This document shows, in pieces, positions 25,723 to 33,840 of a DNA stretch of 64,000 bases. Under the pieces are notes generated by a model. It searched no databases and was not told the DNA's origin. It saw only the letters and a list, made by a program, of their open reading frames with translations. The stretch's first letter is position 1; each line of letters starts with the position of its first letter. Location of the stretch: contig CAVSOT010000010.1 of NCBI GenBank assembly GCA_963729695.1, forward strand, positions 1-64,000, in the 5' to 3' direction. Source of the stretch: PALSA-693 sp963729695 (GTDB taxonomy: Bacteria > Actinomycetota > Acidimicrobiia > Acidimicrobiales > Palsa-688). The position numbers and the translations under genes were made by a program.

Positions 25723-27081
25723 GTGGCGATCATCGAAGAGAATCAAACGCAAACGACTCAGATTCCATACCCCATGACCAGCCCGCTGCACGTGTCACGG
25801 GAGCGGTATTTCGACCGGGGGTTCTTCGAGCTCGAGAAGGCCCGCTTTTGGCCCAGGGTCTGGCAGATGGCCTGCCGCCTGGAGGAGATCCCGAAGCCTG
25901 GTGACTTCGTCGAGTACGAGATCTGTGATCAGTCCATTCTCGTGGTGCGCCAGCCCGACATGTCGGTCAAGGCGTTCTACAACGCGTGCCGTCACCGGGC
26001 CACCACCCTGTGCCGGGGATCTGGTCGTTTGCCCGGGGGCCAGATCACGTGTCCGTTCCACGGCTGGAGGTGGAACCTCGACGGATCGAACTCGTTCGTC
26101 TACGGCGAGGACGGGTTCGCAGCAGAGAGCCTGCGTCCGGAAGAAGTGCGACTACAAGAGTGCCAGGTCGAGACCTGGGGGGCGTGCGCATGGATCAACA
26201 TGGATCCGAACGCGCGGTCGCTCCGCGAGGCTCTGGCACCCGCGGCGGCGATCCTCGAGGGCTTCGGCGTCGAAGACCTCCGCGTCTACTGGTGGAAGGA
26301 GGTGATCATCCCCTGCAACTGGAAGCTCGCCCAAGAGGCGTTCTACGAGGGCTATCACCTGCAGGCGACGCACCCGCAACTAACCTTGGGGGCGGGGGAG
26401 ATGTATCCGGCCGGTTTCCTCGAGTACAAGGTCTTCGAGAACGGTCACTCTCTCTTCCAGCAGCGTCCGGTAGATCCCTCCGGGGGCCCTGAGACGGAAC
26501 TGACGGAGCCCGGCCAGTTCCTCACGTTCATGCGCCTGTTGTGGGAGGGGCAGGATTCCATGGTTCTCGAGCGCGACGTCCGGGTCGTGGAGGGGCTTCG
26601 CACCAAGCTGGCCCCCGGCGAGGACGACACTGCGGCGGCGATCTCGGCGGTCATCGACTACGATAAGGGTGCCGGGATCCCGATACGCGACACTCCGGAG
26701 AGCATGCAGGTGTGGGGCGGAGAGGTGTTCGTGTTCCCGAACTTCTTCATCCTCCCTTGGTTCAGCAACGCCCTGTCGTACCGGGTCAGGCCGTACAATG
26801 ACGATCCGGAGATGTGCCGCTTCGAGGTGTGGTCGTTGACGATGCCTCCGCAAGGAGACGAAGTCCCGCGGGCGCGGCTCCAAGGCCGGTACGCACCGGA
26901 TGATGCCGATAACCTAGGCTTGATCCCCCGACAGGACTTCAGCAATCTGGAGCGCCAGCAGCGCGGTCTTCACTCCCGCAGCTTCCGTGAGCATCGCCTC
27001 TCCACTGTGTGGGAGCGGCCCATAAGCAGCATGCACGAGGAGTTGGACCGCTATCTGGTGGATGAGCGTTCGCCGTTCTGA
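25723..27081 (+). CDS. Rieske-type ring-hydroxylating oxygenase, alpha subunit (copy 1)
   Basis: A 452-residue terminal oxygenase. The Rieske [2Fe-2S] ligands are in NACRHRATT at about residue 88 and CPFHGWRW at about 109. The mononuclear iron site is EAFYEGYHLQATHP at about 205-218. The catalytic domain fills the rest. GTG start at 25723. It is a paralogue of 48691-50103. No ferredoxin or reductase gene is adjacent. With the KstD-like gene upstream, hydroxylation of a polycyclic or alicyclic substrate is likely. Confidence 0.93.
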   Translation: MAIIEENQTQTTQIPYPMTSPLHVSRERYFDRGFFELEKARFWPRVWQMACRLEEIPKPGDFVEYEICDQSILVVRQPDMSVKAFYNACRHRATTLCRGSGRLPGGQITCPFHGWRWNLDGSNSFVYGEDGFAAESLRPEEVRLQECQVETWGACAWINMDPNARSLREALAPAAAILEGFGVEDLRVYWWKEVIIPCNWKLAQEAFYEGYHLQATHPQLTLGAGEMYPAGFLEYKVFENGHSLFQQRPVDPSGGPETELTEPGQFLTFMRLLWEGQDSMVLERDVRVVEGLRTKLAPGEDDTAAAISAVIDYDKGAGIPIRDTPESMQVWGGEVFVFPNFFILPWFSNALSYRVRPYNDDPEMCRFEVWSLTMPPQGDEVPRARLQGRYAPDDADNLGLIPRQDFSNLERQQRGLHSRSFREHRLSTVWERPISSMHEELDRYLVDERSPF

Positions 27082-27114
27082 CCATAGGGCAGGGTCGTTG
27101 CAGCAGCCTGGGGG

Positions 27115-27507
27115 TCAGTTCGGCGAACCTCGCTCGACCAGGTTGAGCCACGACGAGCTGGTGGGCGTGAAGTGGAACTGGACGCGGGGACGGCCAAGCA
27201 GCCATCTCTGCACGGCGGGGGTCTTGTGGGTGCGGGAGTTGTCGAGCACCACGTCGATATCCAAGTCGGCAGGTACGGCCTTGTCGATCTCGGTCATAAA
27301 GGCGATGAACTCCCAAGCGCGGTGACGGTGGCGGGTGGTGGCGGTGACTTCTCCGGTGGCAACGTTCAGCGCCGCGAACAGATCGGTTAGTCCGTTGCGC
27401 CGGTAGTCGTGGGTGCGCCGCTCGACTTGGCTAGGCCGCAGGGGCAGGATCGGCTGAGTGCGGTCGAGGGCCTGGATACCGGTCTTCTCGTTCACGCAGC
27501 ACACCAC
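27115..27507 (-). pseudogene. IS630-family transposase fragment
   Basis: About 130 codons of the DDE catalytic domain: LFAALNVATGEV, then the second Asp in DIDVVLDNSRTHKT and the Glu region FHFTPTSSSWLNLVE. The helix-turn-helix half and the end of the protein are missing, and no terminal inverted repeats are evident. It sits between Rieske copy 1 and binding protein 4, the very point where the second Rieske/binding-protein pair (50.1 kb) has only 70 bases. Confidence 0.82.
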
Positions 27508-27602
27508 CGCATGGTCGGGAGGGTCAGGCCACCACTAGTTCGGCGCGATCTGTCGATCGACGCTCTCGTGCAGGCGCTCAAGGCGGCTGGCTGCACGCCG
27601 GC

Positions 27603-28961
27603 TCATACCTTCTTTCCTGGCACTGTCACTCCGCAGATCGGCTCCCCACCCGAGACAAGATGGAACGAGGAGCCCTGGAACAGCATCAGGTAGGCGCAGT
27701 TATCAGCCCCGTTGGAACCTAGGCCGCGCTGGTCCATGGCGAATCCGATGGAATGGCTCCCGTACAGCCCGGCGCCGTTGTAGCTCCTGATTCCGAGCAT
27801 GGCGTTGATGAACTGCGCCTGAGTCGGATGGGGGCCGGCGGCCTCGAGCCCGGTCACGAAAGCGTCAACAGAGATGTAAGCGTGGTACACGTTCTCCGTG
27901 GCGTAATCGCCCGGTATGCCAGCGTAGGTTTGCAGCGCGTTGGAAAGGCGTTGCGTCGCTGCGGTGTTCAACTGAACCGGTTCGTAGGTGTTGAGGAAGT
28001 AGGCACCCTGGGCGGCCTGCTCAGTGGCTGCGCCCGCCTGCAGGAGGTCGCTACCGTAGCCTGCGGCCAACAGCGGAACCTTGAGGGGCGCTCCCTGCTG
28101 GCGCATTCCCGTCAGGATGGCGTACGAGGTCACCTGTTCGAGCTCTCCGATAAAGCTGTCAACCCCGGCAGTCTTCATACCCAAGACGGCCGGCCCGACG
28201 TTGGTGCTGCCGAAAGGAAAGCTCGTGTTCAGGTACCCCACCTTGATTCCCGCCAGCTGGGCCGAGGCCGTAGCAGCCTTGGCGGCGTTGGCAGAGCTGG
28301 GCGAGACGCCGTACCCGACGGCGGAGAAGTTCTTCGCTCCGAGCAGTTTGAGGATATTCCCGGTGGTGGTCTGCACGCTGGTGAACGTACTGGTGCCGAA
28401 GACAGAGAACATGTTCCTGCTCGTCACCCACTCGGGACCGTCCACCTCAGCTCCGATCACCGGGATCCCCTTCGAGGTGAGGAAGGGGGCGGCGGCGAAG
28501 GTCAGGCCCGAGGTCGCGATCACGGCGAAGACGTGGTCCTGATCGACAAGCTTCTGGGCGGCCGCGAGCGTGCCAGCCGGCGTGGACCCGGTGTCTGCCA
28601 GCACGTACTTGAGGTGGTAGCCCTCAGAGTTGTAGAGCCCGATCCCTGCCTTTATTCCCTCAGGAGTGGTGTGGCCGGTGTCCGCGATCGCTCCAGTTAG
28701 ATCTGCGAGCACGCCCAGGGTGTAGGTGGTGCTCTTTGCAGAGGAAGAGCTGCTGCCAACCGCGGCAGAACCGCTAGATGTCGAGGCAGAACCGCTGGAT
28801 GTCGGGGCAGAACCGCTGGATGTCGTGGCAGAACTGCTGGATTTCTTGGAAGACGAGCCGCAGCCCGCAGCGACGATCAGTACCGCGGCAGCAGCAAGAA
28901 ATCGCCACGTTCGGCGCCGAGTTACCGGATCGCTTCGTTCCGGTTGTGAACGATTCTGCAT
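27603..28961 (-). CDS. ABC substrate-binding lipoprotein 4
   Basis: A 452-residue LivJ-type lipoprotein with lipobox VAAGCG and an extended Ser/Thr/Gly/Ala linker built on a 7-residue repeat. The domain starts near residue 80 with TYTLGVLADLTGAIADTGH. It lacks the CSC motif of proteins 1-3 and instead forms a pair with protein 5 at 50.2 kb (shared SRNMFS, LLGA, FPFGSTNVGPAVL, YNGAGLYGSHSIGFAMDQRG). The ATG at 28961 follows GGGGGGAG. It converges with Rieske copy 1. Confidence 0.93.
   Translation of the reverse strand: MQNRSQPERSDPVTRRRTWRFLAAAAVLIVAAGCGSSSKKSSSSATTSSGSAPTSSGSASTSSGSAAVGSSSSSAKSTTYTLGVLADLTGAIADTGHTTPEGIKAGIGLYNSEGYHLKYVLADTGSTPAGTLAAAQKLVDQDHVFAVIATSGLTFAAAPFLTSKGIPVIGAEVDGPEWVTSRNMFSVFGTSTFTSVQTTTGNILKLLGAKNFSAVGYGVSPSSANAAKAATASAQLAGIKVGYLNTSFPFGSTNVGPAVLGMKTAGVDSFIGELEQVTSYAILTGMRQQGAPLKVPLLAAGYGSDLLQAGAATEQAAQGAYFLNTYEPVQLNTAATQRLSNALQTYAGIPGDYATENVYHAYISVDAFVTGLEAAGPHPTQAQFINAMLGIRSYNGAGLYGSHSIGFAMDQRGLGSNGADNCAYLMLFQGSSFHLVSGGEPICGVTVPGKKV
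28764..28847. repeat. 21-base tandem repeat inside the linker of binding protein 4
   Basis: Four head-to-tail units of 21 bases (starts at 28764, 28785, 28806 and 28827; the last one is degenerate) encode the 7-residue repeat TSSGSAx. Repeat number can change by slippage and would alter only linker length. Confidence 0.8.
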
Positions 28962-29072
28962 CTGTAGACTCCCCCCTAATCAAATGACGACAGTATTCAA
29001 CAACTGTCATGTGCTCCCCTGCCGAGGCGAACGAACGATGCAAAGGATCCCCGGTTCGCCCGTATCCGCGAC

Positions 29073-29101
29073 CTTAGCAGGGAAACAGATATCGATGTCA
29101 A
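29073..29101 (-). promoter_or_regulatory. Promoter with GAYRTYGAYRTC element, site 6 (binding protein 4)
   Basis: Read on the minus strand: TTGACA at 29101-29096, spacer of exactly 17, GCTAAG at 29078-29073. The element GACATCGATATC begins at the third base of the -35. The lipoprotein start is about 110 bases downstream. Confidence 0.7.
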
Positions 29102-29164
29102 GTAATAGGCGGCCTTGGGGACGCGTTTCCGCATGGTCCAGCTTGCGCGTGGCGTCGCCAGTGC

Positions 29165-29190
29165 ATAAGTTGATGTCATTATCAACTTAT
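29165..29190. promoter_or_regulatory. Perfect 10+10 inverted repeat, probable operator
   Basis: ATAAGTTGAT-gtcatt-ATCAACTTAT. Length and loop are typical of TetR or GntR operators. It lies between the binding-protein 4 promoter and the LLM gene, 166 bases upstream of the latter, and is unrelated to the GAYRTYGAYRTC element. Confidence 0.55.
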
Positions 29191-29355
29191 TGCCGGATCT
29201 GGTGCGAGGGTACCGATCGGTACGACTGTGTCGGGCGGTGGAGGAGTGATGTCGAAACCTGAGCCTTGCGCTTGTGTTCCGAAGGCGGCGTCCTCCCGGT
29301 GCTGCTGGGTTCACGACGTCCGTCACGATCGCCGTTATGAACGGTTTGGGCCTCG

Positions 29356-30405
29356 ATGAAGCTGTCCGTCACGGTTCCGCGGGATGGATCACCCTCTGAG
29401 ACGGCGGGGAGGGTGGCATCGATGGAGTCGGCGGGGATGGATGCGTTCTGGGTGGGCGAAGCGTATGGCTTCGATGCCGTGTCGATGCTCGGGTACCTGG
29501 CCGGACACACCAGGACGGCCGAACTCGGTAGCGGAATTTTGCCCGTCTACTCCCGGTCGCCGGCTCTGACTGCTATGACAGCCGCGGGGCTCGACTTCGT
29601 ATCTTCGGGACGGTTTGTGTTGGGCATCGGTGTCTCCGGCCCCCAGGTCGTAGAGGGATGGTACGGGGTGCCGTTCCGCAAGCCCCTGGCGGCAACACGT
29701 GACGCCATCGAGGTGTGCCGTCGGGTCTGGGCCCGTGAACGGCTGGAGTACCACGGCGACACTTTCGATGTGCCCGTCGCTTCAGGCCCGGACCCGGCGA
29801 GCGTGAAGCCACTGCGGATGCTCAACCATCCGCTGCGGCCCGACATCCCGATCTTTCTGGCTGCTCTGGGGCCACGCAACGTGGCTCTGGCTGCGGAGCT
29901 GGCCGAGGGGTGGATCCCGTTCTTCTTCCACCCGGAGAAGGCAGACGTGTGGTCGGAGCACCTCGCTCGCGGCGCCGCGTTGCGCAGCCCGGACCGCAAG
30001 CCGTTGGAGGTGGTGGCGGGCGGCCCCGTGGCGTTGTGTGGGAAGGAGGAAGCGGACCGGCTGCTGAACGCCGAGCGGGCCCATGTGGCGCTGTACGTGG
30101 GCGGAATGGGTTCGGCCAGCACGAACTTTTACAACGACCTGTTCGTCCGGTACGGATACGAGAAAGAGGCGAGGGCGATGCAGTCTCTGTATCTCGCCGG
30201 GCGCAGGACGGAGGCGGAAGCCCTCGTTCCTGCTGACTACCTGTCGGGCACATCTCTGGTGGGGGACGAGGGGCACATACGAGACAGGATCGACGCCTAC
30301 AAGAGTGCGGGTGTCACCTACCTCAGCCTTACGTTCCCGGCGGGCTACGACCGCGACAGCACTGTCCGGCTCGTGGAGAAGCTCAGAGCTTGGGCGGACA
30401 GGTAG
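29356..30405 (+). CDS. LLM-class F420-dependent oxidoreductase
   Basis: A 349-residue luciferase-like TIM barrel. Typical elements: ESAGMDAFWVGEAYGFDAVS at about residues 25-44, GSGILPVYSRSPALTAM at about 58-74, GRFVLGIGVSGPQVVEGWYG at about 85-104, and the C-terminal YLSLTFPAGYDRDS. The family uses F420 or FMN. It precedes the beta-oxidation genes by about 100 bases and may act in the same pathway. Confidence 0.9.
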   Translation: MKLSVTVPRDGSPSETAGRVASMESAGMDAFWVGEAYGFDAVSMLGYLAGHTRTAELGSGILPVYSRSPALTAMTAAGLDFVSSGRFVLGIGVSGPQVVEGWYGVPFRKPLAATRDAIEVCRRVWARERLEYHGDTFDVPVASGPDPASVKPLRMLNHPLRPDIPIFLAALGPRNVALAAELAEGWIPFFFHPEKADVWSEHLARGAALRSPDRKPLEVVAGGPVALCGKEEADRLLNAERAHVALYVGGMGSASTNFYNDLFVRYGYEKEARAMQSLYLAGRRTEAEALVPADYLSGTSLVGDEGHIRDRIDAYKSAGVTYLSLTFPAGYDRDSTVRLVEKLRAWADR

Positions 30406-30511
30406 TAGTCGGAGCCGGTCCCGTGCCCGGTGCCATGGGCGAGCACGATCTGTTCGGGACGTGGAGAGTTGGCGGCGCAGTTCTGCGTGAGTCGAGAAGG
30501 AGGCCGAGAAT

Positions 30512-31735
30512 TTGAGCGCGCATAGGGATGCAGTGATCTGTGAACCGGTCAGAACGGCGATCGGCAGAGCCGGTGGCATGTTCCGTGATCTGGCGGCGGC
30601 GACGCTCGCTGCGGCCGTTGTCGCTGCGGTTGTCGAGCGAGGGGGGTTGGGTGCCGGCGACGTCGACGATGTGCTGTTCGGACAGTGCTATCCGAACGGC
30701 GAGGCGCCAGCGTTGGGTCGTATCGCGGCACTGGATGCCGGTCTGAGTGTCGAGATCCCGGGACTGCAGATCGACCGCCGGTGCGGGTCCGGGCTGCAGG
30801 CGATTCTGTACGCTGTGATGCAGGTCGAGGCGGGCGTGTCGGAGTTGATCATCGCCGGGGGAGCGGAGAGCATGAGCCAGGTCGAGCACTATTCCACGGG
30901 CGTGCGCTATGGCGTCGGCGGCGGCGCGGCGGTCTTCCATGACCGGCTCGTGCGGGCCCGGGAGACCGCAGGCGGGGTCAACTATCCGGTCCCGGGCGGG
31001 ATGGTCGAGACGGCGGAGAACCTGCGCCGGGAGTACGGAATATCGCGTCAAGAGCAGGACGAGCTCGCTCTTCGGTCCCACCAGCGGGCCGTAGCAGCCC
31101 AGGACAAGGGCCTGTTCGCCGAGGAGATAATTCCGGTGACCGTCCGGGACCGCAAGGGCAACGAGACGGTGATCAGCACCGACGAGCACCCCCGGCGGGA
31201 CACGAGCCTGGAGTCCCTCGGCTCCTTGCGGCCGGTCATGGCCAGGGTCGATTCCGAGGCGACGGTCACCGCAGGGAACGCCAGCGGCCAGAACGATGCC
31301 GCAGCGGCGTGCATCGTCACGACACCGGAGCGGGCGGCCGAGATAGGGATCCGACCGTTGGCCCGGATGGTCTCGTGGGCCGTTGCTGGGGTCCCGCCTC
31401 GCACCATGGGTATCGGGCCGGTTCCGGCGACAGCGAAGGCCCTGCGTCTGGCCGACCTCACTCTGGCCGACATCGACCTGATCGAGCTCAATGAGGCGTT
31501 CGCCGCCCAGGTGCTGGCGTGTACCAAGGAATGGAAGATGGGAGACGAGGATTTCGATCGGCTGAACGTCAACGGCTCAGGGATCTCGCTGGGCCACCCC
31601 GTCGGGGCTACCGGGGCCAGGATGGCGGCGACGCTCTTACGGGAAATGGACCGCCGCCAAGTCCGATACGGCGTGGAGACGATGTGCATCGGAGGTGGCC
31701 AAGGGCTGGCCGCGGTGTTCGAGCGGGTCGGCTGA
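30512..31735 (+). CDS. Thiolase, acetyl-CoA C-acetyltransferase type
   Basis: A complete 407-residue thiolase. Nucleophile Cys91 is in IDRRCGSGLQA; the second half has NVNGSGISLGHPVGATGAR with the catalytic His, and the third motif MCIGGGQGLAAVFE with the C-terminal Cys. TTG start at 30512 after AGAAGGAGG. The next gene overlaps by one base. It should cleave 3-ketoacyl-CoA in the beta-oxidation operon that follows. Confidence 0.94.
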   Translation: MSAHRDAVICEPVRTAIGRAGGMFRDLAAATLAAAVVAAVVERGGLGAGDVDDVLFGQCYPNGEAPALGRIAALDAGLSVEIPGLQIDRRCGSGLQAILYAVMQVEAGVSELIIAGGAESMSQVEHYSTGVRYGVGGGAAVFHDRLVRARETAGGVNYPVPGGMVETAENLRREYGISRQEQDELALRSHQRAVAAQDKGLFAEEIIPVTVRDRKGNETVISTDEHPRRDTSLESLGSLRPVMARVDSEATVTAGNASGQNDAAAACIVTTPERAAEIGIRPLARMVSWAVAGVPPRTMGIGPVPATAKALRLADLTLADIDLIELNEAFAAQVLACTKEWKMGDEDFDRLNVNGSGISLGHPVGATGARMAATLLREMDRRQVRYGVETMCIGGGQGLAAVFERVG

Positions 31736-32892
31736 TGGACCCGGCCGTCCTGGAGGACGTGCTGGTGTCGGTCCGCCGTTTCGTGCGGGAGGGGGTCATA
31801 CCCCTGGAGCAGCAGATCGACGACGACGACGAGGTCCCGGCGTCGATCCGGCAAGCGGCACGGGACATGGGACTGTTCGGCTTCGCCATCCCCGAGGCCT
31901 ACGGCGGTCTTGGGCTGGGGATGCACGAAGAGGCTCGTCTGGTTATGGAGCTCGGCTACACGACGCCGGCGCTTCGCTCGATGTTCGGTACGAACAACGG
32001 CATTGCCGGTCATGTCCTGCTGCTCGGGGGCACCGAGGAGCAGCGTACGGAATGGCTTCCCCGAGTCGCCTCGGGGGACGCCGTGGCCAGTTTCGCGCTG
32101 ACCGAGCCCGATGCCGGCTCGAGCCCGGCTGACCTGCGCACTAGTGCCCGACCTGATGGAGATGACTGGGTCCTGAACGGAACCAAGCGTTATATCACCA
32201 ACGCCCCCTTGGCCGATCTGTTCCTGGTGTTCGCCCGTACGGACCCGGCCGCGACAGGAGCTCGGGGGATTTCGTGCTTCATCGTCCCCCGGGAGACGCC
32301 CGGCCTCGGCGTCGGTCCGAGTGACCGCAAGATGGGTCAGTTCGGGGCGAAGACGGCGGACGTCCTTCTCGACGACGTGCGTCTCCCGTCATCGGCCGTA
32401 GTAGGCGGCGACGAAGGCCTCGGCAAGGGGTACGTCACGGCGATGAGCTGCCTGGCGCACGGCCGGGTGCACATCGCCGCGCTCTGCGTCGGTATGGCCG
32501 AGCGACTCGTCGACGAGTCGGTCTCCTACGCCCAGAACCGGATGCAGGGGGGCAAGCCGATCGCCAGTTTCCAGCTGATACAGGGCCTCGTCGCTGACTC
32601 GCAGACAGACTACCTGGCCGGACGAAGCCTCGTTCTCGCCGTCGCCGAGGACTTCGACCGGGGCACCAACCTGAAAGGCGGCCCGTCGTGCGCCAAGTAC
32701 TTCGCCAGCGAAATGGTCGGACGGGTAGCTGACCGTGCCGTTCAGATCCATGGAGGACTCGGTTACATGCGTGGTGTTCCCGTCGAACGTTTCTTCCGAG
32801 ATGCCCGGCTGTTTCGTATTTACGAGGGCACAAGCCAGATCCAACAGGTGATCATCGCCCGTGAGCTCCTGGGAAAGGCGGTGCAGGGATGA
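31735..32892 (+). CDS. Acyl-CoA dehydrogenase
   Basis: A 385-residue acyl-CoA dehydrogenase. FAD-site motifs are ASFALTEPDAGSSPADLRT and the C-terminal RIYEGTSQIQQ, whose Glu is the likely catalytic base. The N-terminal helical domain and beta domain are in the normal order. The ATG at 31735 shares a base with the thiolase stop (TGATG), and the gene ends in ATGA with the next. It catalyses the first oxidation of beta-oxidation; chain type unknown. Confidence 0.94.
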   Translation: MDPAVLEDVLVSVRRFVREGVIPLEQQIDDDDEVPASIRQAARDMGLFGFAIPEAYGGLGLGMHEEARLVMELGYTTPALRSMFGTNNGIAGHVLLLGGTEEQRTEWLPRVASGDAVASFALTEPDAGSSPADLRTSARPDGDDWVLNGTKRYITNAPLADLFLVFARTDPAATGARGISCFIVPRETPGLGVGPSDRKMGQFGAKTADVLLDDVRLPSSAVVGGDEGLGKGYVTAMSCLAHGRVHIAALCVGMAERLVDESVSYAQNRMQGGKPIASFQLIQGLVADSQTDYLAGRSLVLAVAEDFDRGTNLKGGPSCAKYFASEMVGRVADRAVQIHGGLGYMRGVPVERFFRDARLFRIYEGTSQIQQVIIARELLGKAVQG

Positions 32893-33677
32893 CCGACAGG
32901 TGTCTGGTTATCGGCGGCGGGACGATGGGGAGCGGGATCGTCCAGGTTTGGCTCGGGGCAGGCGCGCACGTCGTGCTGGTCGAGCCGGACCAGGTGGCGG
33001 CCAGGCGGGTCCTCGAAAAGTTGGGCGCGCCGCCGGAGCTGTCTGTAACCGCGGCCGTAGACGCTCCCCTGGACGTTGATGTTGTGGTGGAGGCCGTCCC
33101 CGAGATCGTGGACCTCAAGAGGAAGATCCTGGTCGAGATCGAGCGGCAGGTCCCCGACGGTTGCGTCATCGCAAGCAATACCAGCTCGCTGTCGATCAAC
33201 GAGCTCGCCGAAGGGCTTCGACTTCCCGAGCGGTTTATCGGGATGCATTTCTTCAACCCGGTGCCGAAATCGCTGCTCGTCGAGTTGGTGATAGGGAAGA
33301 AGACGGCCCCTCAGACGACCGAGCGCTCGGCCATGTGGGTGGAGCGGCTGGGAAAGCAGCACATCGAGGTGCGCGACTCGCCCGGGTTCGCCACGAGCCG
33401 TCTTGGTCTTGCTATCGGACTCGAGGCGATTCGCATGGTCGAGGAAGGCGTGGCCACCCCGGCAGACATCGACCGGGGCATGGAACTGGGCTACCGGTTC
33501 CCGATGGGCCCCCTCAGGCTCACGGATCTGATCGGCCTGGACGTGCGCCTGGCCATCGCCGAGCATCTAACTAGGGAGCTGGGCCCCAGGTTCGAGCCTC
33601 CCCAACTGCTCAGGCGCCTGGTCGGCGAAGGGAACCTCGGCAAGAAGTCAGGCAGGGGATTCTTCGAGTGGTCGTAG
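32889..33677 (+). CDS. 3-hydroxyacyl-CoA dehydrogenase
   Basis: A 262-residue enzyme of the PaaH/Hbd type. The NAD Rossmann motif is VIGGGTMGSGIVQ at residues 7-19. Catalytic elements: SNTSSLSINELA at about 96-107 and the signature GMHFFNPVPKSLLVELV at about 117-133. It overlaps the acyl-CoA dehydrogenase by 4 bases. Its own end overlaps the enoyl-CoA hydratase remnant, so the original operon encoded a full beta-oxidation spiral. Confidence 0.94.
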   Translation: MTDRCLVIGGGTMGSGIVQVWLGAGAHVVLVEPDQVAARRVLEKLGAPPELSVTAAVDAPLDVDVVVEAVPEIVDLKRKILVEIERQVPDGCVIASNTSSLSINELAEGLRLPERFIGMHFFNPVPKSLLVELVIGKKTAPQTTERSAMWVERLGKQHIEVRDSPGFATSRLGLAIGLEAIRMVEEGVATPADIDRGMELGYRFPMGPLRLTDLIGLDVRLAIAEHLTRELGPRFEPPQLLRRLVGEGNLGKKSGRGFFEWS

Positions 33678-33826
33678 CTGAGCGACGCGGCGTCGCCTTC
33701 CTCGTCGGGCTGCAGCGGCCGGAGCGACGCAACGCGCTCGACGAGCAGATGGTCGGGGAGATCCACGCCGCCCTCGACGAAGCGATGTCATCGGGCCCAG
33801 CCCCCGTCCGTCCAGGGGCGGATTAG
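33668..33826 (+). pseudogene. Enoyl-CoA hydratase truncated after about 40 codons
   Basis: GTG at 33668 overlaps the end of the dehydrogenase gene. The reading VVVAERRGVAFLVGLQRPER, then NALDEQMVGEIHAALDEA, is the standard crotonase N-terminus. It runs out into unrelated residues and stops at 33826, 14 bases before the convergent acyl-CoA synthetase. The oxyanion-hole and catalytic Glu segments are missing. Hydration must rely on a hydratase elsewhere. Confidence 0.8.
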
Positions 33827-33840
33827 CGCTAGTCCTGTGC

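Larger units (their letters stand above)
28962..29355. other. Regulatory gap between binding protein 4 and the LLM gene
   Basis: No supportable gene. It contains the minus-strand promoter at 29073-29101 and a 10+10 inverted repeat at 29165-29190. Confidence 0.5.

Noticed and set aside
27530..27602. Plus-strand SIDALVQALKAAGCTP resembling the C-terminal part of a binding protein
   Set aside because: Only about 16 residues, in a short gap beside the IS630 fragment, with no flanking similarity; too little to call a gene remnant.
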